Source of the DNA: an uncultured bacterium
GTDB lineage: Bacteria > Patescibacteriota > Minisyncoccia > Phycocordibacterales > PALSA-1337
NCBI GenBank assembly: GCA_903870235.1
Contig: CAIQCA010000096.1
Location: forward strand, 1-6,295
Reading direction: 5' to 3'
DNA: 6,295 nucleotides
The notes under the pieces were generated by a model that did no database searches, had not been told where the DNA came from, and saw nothing but the letters and a program-made list of their open reading frames with translations. This document shows, one piece after another, positions 1-4,207 of the stretch (positions within the stretch are counted from its first letter, which is position 1; each line of letters starts with the position of its first letter). The translations under genes and the position numbers were made by a program.

Positions 1-703
1 CACCAGAGAGGTTTGAACCGTAAATCGTAACTGTAGTATTAGATGACCCCTGTGTCGGACTGATAGAGGTAATGACGGGAGCAGATTGATAGTAATTATC
101 TGATACGCAAGACAATCCATCCAAGGATGACTGCTGTCCGACTGGACAATTTCCTCCCCTACCACCAGCCATACCAGGATTTGATGTGTAATATGACGAA
201 GGTGGTGTAGATTGTGCCGAAGCTGGTGTGCATGTATATCCAGGCGGGCAGACAGGTGCTACAGGCGTTGCATTTATAGGAGTACATGTGAATCCAGCTG
301 GACATTGTGCAGATTGTACGACTGGTTGAGTCGTAGTAGAACAACCATACATGCTATTGAGCTGCGCTCTGGTAGCCGCACCAACGTAACCAGTACCGTA
401 AGACAAACCATTTGGAGTTAATATCTGTGCTGCATATTTTTGCTGGAATCCTGACACGGCTGAGGCTACACTGTCATCAAAAGTAGTGATTGATGTACCT
501 GAAGTCCAAAGACCCGCATTGGTTAAAACCGTGGTAAGAGCTTGAGCATCTTGAGTATTCAATGTCCTACCAACACCGAGGTTACGAGTAAATGTGTAGC
601 AGAAACCAGACGAAGCTGTCTGTGCTTGCACTGGTGCGGTAGCCAAAGATACTGCTGACATAACCACCAGCAGAGCCATGATAGATATGATGTATTTTTT
701 CAT
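1..703 (-). CDS. Secreted surface protein, peptidoglycan-binding-like domain plus IPT/TIG domain (3' end beyond window)
   Basis: The reverse-strand frame is open from the ATG at 703-701 to the left edge, giving about 234 residues without a stop, so the C-terminus is missing. Residues 1 to about 27 form a signal peptide: MKK, a hydrophobic core, then a cleavage-like V-Q-A. Residues ~35-120 resemble a peptidoglycan-binding-like domain, with a G-F-Q-Q-K-Y motif and a later Y-G-T-G-Y-V-G-x-A-T-R-A-Q-L-N motif. A linker follows with two near-identical C-P-x-G-[FY]-T-C-T-P units about 18 residues apart, then a Gly/Ser/Pro-rich stretch. The visible end (P-V-I-T-S-I-S-P-T-Q-G, then V-T-I-Y-G-S-N-L-S-G) is a typical opening of an IPT/TIG immunoglobulin-like domain. 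This architecture is familiar from secreted or cell-wall-attached Parcubacteria proteins. The exact role is unknown; adhesion or envelope structure is an inference. A weak AGGT lies about 12 nt before the ATG. It is transcribed divergently from the gene at 828. Confidence 0.85.
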   Translation of the reverse strand, partial: MKKYIISIMALLVVMSAVSLATAPVQAQTASSGFCYTFTRNLGVGRTLNTQDAQALTTVLTNAGLWTSGTSITTFDDSVASAVSGFQQKYAAQILTPNGLSYGTGYVGAATRAQLNSMYGCSTTTQPVVQSAQCPAGFTCTPINATPVAPVCPPGYTCTPASAQSTPPSSYYTSNPGMAGGRGGNCPVGQQSSLDGLSCVSDNYYQSAPVITSISPTQGSSNTTVTIYGSNLSG

Positions 704-748
704 ATAAAATTAGTGACCTGTTAATTAATAAGTTTATTACTGGGCTAA

Positions 749-778
749 AGTATAACACCGATATAATAATGTTGTCTA
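749..778 (-). promoter_or_regulatory. Promoter candidate for the surface-protein gene
   Basis: Read on the minus strand, TAGACA (778-773) and TATACT (754-749) are separated by 18 nt and resemble sigma-70 -35 and -10 boxes. Transcription would start near 742, leaving a leader of about 39 nt before the ATG at 703. The -35 box overlaps the one proposed for the divergent gene. Confidence 0.5.
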
Positions 779-800
779 ATAACTAAAGAAGATGTAATAT
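772..800 (+). promoter_or_regulatory. Promoter candidate for the 828-2213 gene
   Basis: TTGTCT (772-777) and TAATAT (795-800) with a 17-nt spacer give a moderate sigma-70-like promoter (4 of 6 matches in each box). The start would be near 807, about 20 nt before the ATG at 828. An alternative is the perfect TATAAT at 762-767, which lacks a recognisable -35 box. No Shine-Dalgarno motif is visible before 828. Confidence 0.35.
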
Positions 801-827
801 CGAGCTATATCTTAACCAAAGAACGTC

Positions 828-2213
828 ATGGCTGACATAAACGTAGGAATCCAGCTTCGATACGACACTTTTATTAATCGGCAATACCCATTATTCTTTT
901 TTGTTGGCCTTGGAGATTATATGAGCTATGTGATGTCGATCCCGAGGCTGACATCCGTAGTCAATAAACAGTTTGCGATTCGAGATGCCGAATACGAAAA
1001 AGTGCAACGACTTGAAGATAAGGCTGTCGATGAGCTTAGAGAAGCAAAAAATAAATTACTGAAAATAATCAGTAATAAAAAGATAGACCCTAAGACATTT
1101 AGCCAGGATTTATCATACATACCAACATCTCATTTGGGGTCAAATATAAACATCCTGCAACATTTGGAGATGTTCGAAAAGGGTGAAGTCTCTATAAGTG
1201 GCCATCATTCTGACAACTTAGAGCGATACCTCTTCGATATTGCTGCTAACCTGCTCAAACTTGGTTATAAAGATGAACTGAAAGATTTTATAATCACCCC
1301 TACCGAATACGCTGAATACCACGATACTATCAATGGGCAAGATAGTGTCATACATGTTGCTGGTAATGCCCGTGGTAATTTCTCATTTTCAAAGACATGG
1401 CCTATACGATTTGAGCAAGAGAGAGTCCTTAATGCGGCTCGAGAAATAGAGCCATGGGGTGCCTTCGAGATGTTGGTGAAGTATTGGAAAGCGAGAACAC
1501 AAATCACAAAGAGCAAAAGTATGAACCATACAATGCTTGATGTCTTGGCTGATAAGCAATATCATTTCACTAACAAAGATGCTGTTGATATTGCTTTCGC
1601 CGTAGAAGACTTCAGGGAAATGCAAAAGAATCCACGAATCGATGACCGAGAAATACATTTTCTGCACCTTGAACAATTCAGGTCAAAGACGGCAACGGCG
1701 CACTGGCAATTATCTCAAGCAACAGAAGACCACAAAGAGATGGAACACGAGTCTGGTTCTAAGGGACGGACTGTCGCACTCCAAAACTTGATAGAGAAAA
1801 CATGGAAACAAAACGTAGAGACTTTTATGGAAGAGACCAGGGGTTTTATGGAGGAATACCGTGCAGCAAAAGAGGAAGAAGAGCATTTTGAGCAAGGAGA
1901 AAAATGGTGGAAATCTGGTGAGCGACCTGCATATGACCCCAGTAGCAAGACAATTTCGCTTGGTGAAAAAATATCTGTTATATCACCGACAGTTAAAAAT
2001 CAACAAGTTCTATGTAAAGCACTCTTCTCTAAGCCTATTGGCGAATGGCTACAACACTACGAAATCAATCCTCCCCTAAAAACTAAACAAGGTCAACGTG
2101 GTTTTTATTATATAGGTCGGGGATTAAATAGAAAGACCAGTCAAGACCTGAGCGTCGAGATGTTCGAAGTTGGAATGTTCAGAATACGCATTAAAAAAGA
2201 GCTTTTTCCTTAG
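828..2213 (+). CDS. Uncharacterised 461-residue protein with possible C-terminal winged-helix-like domain
   Basis: This is a long open frame with an ATG start and TAG stop. I do not recognise the full-length family. It is soluble and charged, with no signal peptide; a hydrophobic patch at residues ~20-40 (P-L-F-F-F-V-G-L-G) is too interrupted by polar residues to be a confident membrane helix. Residues ~50-85 look like an amphipathic or coiled-coil helix, and residues ~320-360 form a Glu-rich helix (E-E-E-E-H-F-E-Q-G-E-K-W-W-K). The last ~95 residues (Y-D-P-S-S-K-T-I-S-L-G-E-K, then V-L-C-K-A-L-F-S-K-P-I-G-E-W, then N-R-K-T, ending G-M-F-R-I-R-I) follow the strand-helix-strand order of a C-terminal domain I recall from many CPR proteins that looks like a winged helix. 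DNA binding is therefore an inference at low confidence. It appears to be a single-gene unit, closed by the terminator at 2264-2287. Whether it is host DNA or part of the neighbouring mobile region cannot be decided here. Confidence 0.8.
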   Translation: MADINVGIQLRYDTFINRQYPLFFFVGLGDYMSYVMSIPRLTSVVNKQFAIRDAEYEKVQRLEDKAVDELREAKNKLLKIISNKKIDPKTFSQDLSYIPTSHLGSNINILQHLEMFEKGEVSISGHHSDNLERYLFDIAANLLKLGYKDELKDFIITPTEYAEYHDTINGQDSVIHVAGNARGNFSFSKTWPIRFEQERVLNAAREIEPWGAFEMLVKYWKARTQITKSKSMNHTMLDVLADKQYHFTNKDAVDIAFAVEDFREMQKNPRIDDREIHFLHLEQFRSKTATAHWQLSQATEDHKEMEHESGSKGRTVALQNLIEKTWKQNVETFMEETRGFMEEYRAAKEEEEHFEQGEKWWKSGERPAYDPSSKTISLGEKISVISPTVKNQQVLCKALFSKPIGEWLQHYEINPPLKTKQGQRGFYYIGRGLNRKTSQDLSVEMFEVGMFRIRIKKELFP

Positions 2214-2254
2214 TTGACTCAATTGAGTTTTAGTTGATGACGGTTGAGTCAACT
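2212..2254. repeat. 11-bp perfect inverted repeat overlapping the stop codon of the 828-2213 gene
   Basis: The arms AGTTGACTCAA (2212-2222) and TTGAGTCAACT (2244-2254) are perfectly complementary around a 21-nt spacer. The left arm also belongs to a 12-bp palindrome, ACTCAATTGAGT (2217-2228). The first two bases of the left arm lie in the TAG stop codon. No T-run follows, so it is not a canonical terminator by itself. It could be a protein-binding palindrome, an mRNA 3'-end stabilising hairpin or an element end. Confidence 0.75.
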
Positions 2255-2263
2255 TTCCTATGC

Positions 2264-2287
2264 AAAACTGGGTTAGCCCAGTTTTTT
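2264..2287 (+). terminator. Intrinsic terminator after the 828-2213 gene
   Basis: AAAACTGGG (2264-2272) pairs perfectly with CCCAGTTTT (2277-2285) around a 4-nt loop TTAG, and T residues continue to 2287. This 9-bp stem with a T-tract is a standard Rho-independent terminator about 50 nt beyond the stop codon. The A-run on the left arm could give weak termination in the opposite direction. Confidence 0.85.
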
Positions 2288-2299
2288 CATTTCGCAATT

Positions 2300-2358
2300 C
2301 GAACGCCATCGAACAGAGCAAGTCAGTTTTTTGCATAATCTGTCCCTACTGGCGTTCG
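2300..2358. repeat. 9-bp inverted repeat whose right arm lies in the loop of the 2328-2376 hairpin
   Basis: CGAACGCCA (2300-2308) and TGGCGTTCG (2350-2358) are exact reverse complements. The right arm falls almost entirely in the apical loop of the longer hairpin at 2328-2376, so in RNA or single-stranded DNA the two pairings together would form a pseudoknot, or compete at the top of the stem. The right arm also overlaps a small palindrome, CGTTC-G-GAACG (2353-2363). Confidence 0.65.
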
Positions 2359-2376
2359 GAACGGATTATGCAAAAA
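2328..2376. repeat. 13-bp perfect inverted repeat, long hairpin
   Basis: TTTTTGCATAATC (2328-2340) and GATTATGCAAAAA (2364-2376) are exact reverse complements. Pairing continues inward through a T-G wobble, GT/AC, one mismatch and CC/GG, leaving an 11-nt loop (2347-2357). The A-T-rich base of the stem is not followed by a T-run on either strand, which argues against a plain terminator. It sits just upstream of the small-protein/HTH/integrase operon, where an operator, leader structure or recombination site would be expected. Confidence 0.75.
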
Positions 2377-2379
2377 GCG

Positions 2380-2407
2380 GGCTTCTCACATGCTACCCAA
2401 AGAAGCC
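2380..2407 (+). promoter_or_regulatory. Hairpin enclosing the start codon of the 62-residue ORF
   Basis: GGCTTCT (2380-2386) is exactly complementary to AGAAGCC (2401-2407), and the 14-nt loop holds the ATG at 2390-2392. In mRNA this would place the start codon in a hairpin loop, possibly affecting initiation. No Shine-Dalgarno motif is present. A 7-bp stem may arise by chance, so a regulatory role is only suggested. Confidence 0.35.
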
Positions 2408-2578
2408 ATAGAGGAGTTCAAAAGGCTCTACAAGGAACGTTTCAAGGTCGATCTCAGCGATGAGGAAGCGTCACGCAGAGCAAATAACCTCGTTAACCTA
2501 TACGAGGCTGTTTGCGGTGATTCTTTGGGCACGACAATTAAATATGAGAGTGAGCAATTCGGTCACTATCAAAAATGA
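2390..2578 (+). CDS. Small conserved-type protein (62 aa) upstream of excisionase-like gene
   Basis: The ORF runs from the only ATG after the in-frame stop at 2336-2338 to a TGA at 2576-2578. It encodes an acidic, helical protein with the pattern L-P-K-E-A-I-E-E-F-K-R-L-Y, then L-S-D-E-E-A-x-R-x-A-N-N-L-V-N-L-Y-E-A-V. I recall very similar small proteins of unknown function beside recombinase genes in CPR genomes and in plasmids or phages of other bacteria. Its stop overlaps the next start as ATGA, implying translational coupling with the HTH gene. A role in control of the downstream recombinase is an inference from position only. The protein-like composition and coupling make it more credible than a random short ORF. 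Confidence 0.75.
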   Translation: MLPKEAIEEFKRLYKERFKVDLSDEEASRRANNLVNLYEAVCGDSLGTTIKYESEQFGHYQK

Positions 2579-2991
2579 CCCGATACAACCCTCAAATAAT
2601 CTATGGGTATCAGAGCTACACCATCAATGAACTCGCTAAGGTTTACGAGATGGATAAAAAAACTTGCCTACGCTGGATTGAGGAGGGCTTGAGAATTGTA
2701 CCTGGTGGGAAGAAACCAATCCTGATGCTCGGAAGCGAGATAAAGGCCTTTATCCGTCAGAAGAACTCAAAGAAGAAAGTTAAGCTCAAGCGAGACGAGT
2801 TCTATTGCTTCAAATGTAAGGCTCCGAGGCGAGCAAAAAGAGGCACAATTATCAAATCACAGGGCTCGAAGAAAGGTGTATGCGGTGTCTGTAACGGCAA
2901 AATGGTAAAGAAAATTAAACCCTATCAAAAGGACTATCCCATACCCTCAACTCCCGTTCAAATGTCCACATTATTCGATAATATAACATAA
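2575..2991 (+). CDS. HTH (excisionase/MerR-like) DNA-binding protein with C-terminal zinc ribbon
   Basis: This 138-residue protein has an N-terminal helix-turn-helix of the HTH_17/excisionase type at residues ~14-60 (S-Y-T-I-N-E-L-A-K-V-Y, then T-C-L-R-W-I-E-E-G-L, then I-L-M-L-G-S-E-I-K-A-F-I). This is the layout of small DNA-binding regulators that recognise att sites or promoters. A Lys-rich linker (residues ~62-74) leads to a four-cysteine zinc ribbon: Cys78-x2-Cys81 and Cys103-x2-Cys106. The tail (~residues 110-138) is basic, then Pro/Thr-containing. The start overlaps the previous stop (ATGA), and the stop is 7 nt before the tyrosine recombinase start, so the three genes look co-transcribed. 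HTH plus zinc-ribbon proteins next to tyrosine recombinases recur in mobile elements of several phyla, as I recall. The likely role is recombination directionality factor or operon regulator; which of these is not shown by the sequence. Confidence 0.85.
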   Translation: MTRYNPQIIYGYQSYTINELAKVYEMDKKTCLRWIEEGLRIVPGGKKPILMLGSEIKAFIRQKNSKKKVKLKRDEFYCFKCKAPRRAKRGTIIKSQGSKKGVCGVCNGKMVKKIKPYQKDYPIPSTPVQMSTLFDNIT

Positions 2992-2998
2992 CACTAAT

Positions 2999-4135
2999 AT
3001 GACAAAAAATAGCACAGAAAAGTTGGTTGAAGATGCCAGTACCCCATACCGAAATGAGCAGGCAAAAAGAAAGTTTTTTGAGCACCTAAAAGGCGGAGAA
3101 GGATTCGCTGGAGACTCCGTTACCAAGTTCGCCGAAGCCGTCGGGCAATGGCAGCAGTTTTCAAAGAATGATGATTTTATAAACTTCGATAAAAGCAGAG
3201 CTGCCGAGTTCTGCGTCTGGCTCAACACTCGGGAAACCAAGACTAAAGCTGGCACACTTTCACTCACGACTCAATATCACTATCTCCGTCGTTTGAAGCG
3301 ATTCTTTATGTGGCTTTCAGAACAACCTGAATACCGAAAGATTCGAAAAACTGACGTTGATTTCTTACGACTGTCAAAAAAAGACGCCCGCATTGCCACG
3401 GCAGGCACAACTAAAGCCATGCCCACATTCGAGGAGGTTCAAAAAATCATCACAAGTATTCACCCGCAAAATGAGATTGACCAGCGAGACCGTGCCATAT
3501 TGAGCTTGGCTCTTATAACTGGTATGCGCATATCAGCCATATCAACACTCAAGATGAAGAACTTTGATAGAGATAACAAGCTCATCGATCAGAATCCTGG
3601 CGATGGTGTGCTGACTAAAAACTCAAAAAAGATTATGACCACATTTTTTCCAATCGGCTGGACTGACCCAGAGAAACACTTCACGGAATGGTATGACTAT
3701 ATGAAAAAGAAAGGAGCTGAACCAAACCATCCGATATTTCCTTCTACGCTTAGAGGTTTTTCGAGTAAGAGCGACTACAGCAAGGCATTGGTAAGCGATG
3801 AAGGCTGGTCAAGCTCAAGCAGTGCACGAAAGATTTTTGAGAAGCGATGCAAAAATGCTGGAGTTCCATATTATCACCCACACTCATTTCGCCACTTGAT
3901 TGTCAATTATTTGAGCAAAGCCAGACTGACAGAAGAAGAAAAGAAAGCGATAAGCATGAATCTGGGTCACGAAAATGTTGGCACAACTTTCGGGTCGTAT
4001 GGATATGGAAATATGAGTTCAATTGATGCTGTGAAAATTGTGCAGAAGCTAACTGTTACGCCAACTAACGGCCAAAACCTCATTATCACACCAGAAGATA
4101 AGGCTGCGCTGGAAAGAATCCTGAAACAAATGTAA
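2999..4135 (+). CDS. Tyrosine recombinase / site-specific integrase (phage integrase family)
   Basis: The 378-residue length is normal for the family. Residues ~40-110 form the helical SAM-like core-binding domain, and residues ~140-345 the catalytic domain. The catalytic set is visible: Arg177 in T-G-M-R-I-S, a beta-hairpin Lys (K207 or K210/K211 in L-T-K-N-S-K-K), His295 and Arg298 in H-P-H-S-F-R-H, His324 in N-L-G-H-E-N, and the nucleophile Tyr334 in T-T-F-G-S-Y (Tyr336 is the less likely alternative). All catalytic positions are present, so the enzyme should be active. It would cut and rejoin DNA through a 3'-phosphotyrosine and drive integration or excision of the element. It is the last gene of the 2390-4135 operon; no Shine-Dalgarno motif is visible. 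A degenerate tRNA-Gln 3'-end copy begins 8 nt after its stop, consistent with an integrase gene at an att-proximal element end. A XerC/D-like housekeeping role is unlikely given the context. Confidence 0.95.
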   Translation: MTKNSTEKLVEDASTPYRNEQAKRKFFEHLKGGEGFAGDSVTKFAEAVGQWQQFSKNDDFINFDKSRAAEFCVWLNTRETKTKAGTLSLTTQYHYLRRLKRFFMWLSEQPEYRKIRKTDVDFLRLSKKDARIATAGTTKAMPTFEEVQKIITSIHPQNEIDQRDRAILSLALITGMRISAISTLKMKNFDRDNKLIDQNPGDGVLTKNSKKIMTTFFPIGWTDPEKHFTEWYDYMKKKGAEPNHPIFPSTLRGFSSKSDYSKALVSDEGWSSSSSARKIFEKRCKNAGVPYYHPHSFRHLIVNYLSKARLTEEEKKAISMNLGHENVGTTFGSYGYGNMSSIDAVKIVQKLTVTPTNGQNLIITPEDKAALERILKQM

Positions 4136-4142
4136 ACACATA

Positions 4143-4164
4143 GGGGCTTGTACTCAAGTCAAAA
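4143..4164 (-). repeat. Degenerate copy of the tRNA-Gln 3' end, candidate att-site remnant
   Basis: Aligned without gaps to 5808-5829 in the tRNA gene, this segment matches at 17 of 22 positions, including GGGGCTTG in full and then ACTC after one mismatch. It is in the same orientation as the tRNA and corresponds to the inner acceptor strand plus T-arm. It lies exactly between the tyrosine and serine recombinase genes, where an attachment site would be expected. The terminal three acceptor bases (TGC on the plus strand) are not conserved, so it is at best an old or imperfect core. Confidence 0.5.
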
Positions 4165-4184
4165 ACACGACTTGGATTACTCCC
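4143..4184. repeat. Imperfect palindrome upstream of and over the serine recombinase -35 box
   Basis: GGGG (4143-4146), CAAGTC (4155-4160), GACTTG (4169-4174) and CCCC (4181-4185 region) form a nested inverted repeat: a 6-bp perfect inner stem around an 8-nt loop, and 4-bp outer arms spaced by 8 and 7-8 nt. The right inner arm overlaps the proposed -35 box at 4172-4177. It could be an operator bound by a dimeric regulator or the recombinase, or the crossover region of an att site. No T-run follows, so a terminator role for the tyrosine recombinase gene is weak. Confidence 0.5.
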
Positions 4185-4199
4185 CAAAAGCGGTATAAT
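4172..4199 (+). promoter_or_regulatory. Strong promoter for the serine recombinase, apparently leaderless
   Basis: TTGGAT (4172-4177) and a perfect TATAAT (4194-4199) are separated by 16 nt. The expected transcription start is at about 4206-4208, coinciding with the ATG at 4208. The mRNA would have essentially no 5' leader, which fits the lack of a Shine-Dalgarno motif. Confidence 0.7.
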
Positions 4200-4207
4200 C
4201 ATAATAT

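Noticed and set aside
212..421. Short plus-strand frame opposite the surface-protein gene
   Set aside because: Rich in Arg, Ser and Cys with no domain pattern, and antisense to a convincing signal-peptide protein.
2212..2254. Integron attC-like or third tRNA-end site
   Set aside because: GTTGAGT fits the attC core on one side but the partner core (RYYYAAC) is absent and no IntI-type integrase is present. TTGACTCAA resembles the tRNA segment TTGGACTCGAA and TTGTACTCAA at 4148, but only over about nine bases with gaps, too little to call an att site.
2294..2310. T-loop-like ATTCGAACG suggesting a second tRNA
   Set aside because: No matching T-stem, acceptor stem or anticodon arm can be formed around it.
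2377..2384. GCGGGCTT as a left-end copy of the tRNA acceptor sequence GCGGGGCTT
   Set aside because: The match needs a gap and ends after eight bases; nothing downstream continues the similarity.
2260..2463. 67-codon frame covering the hairpin cluster
   Set aside because: It begins inside the terminator, crosses all the inverted repeats and overlaps the better-supported 62-residue gene in another frame.
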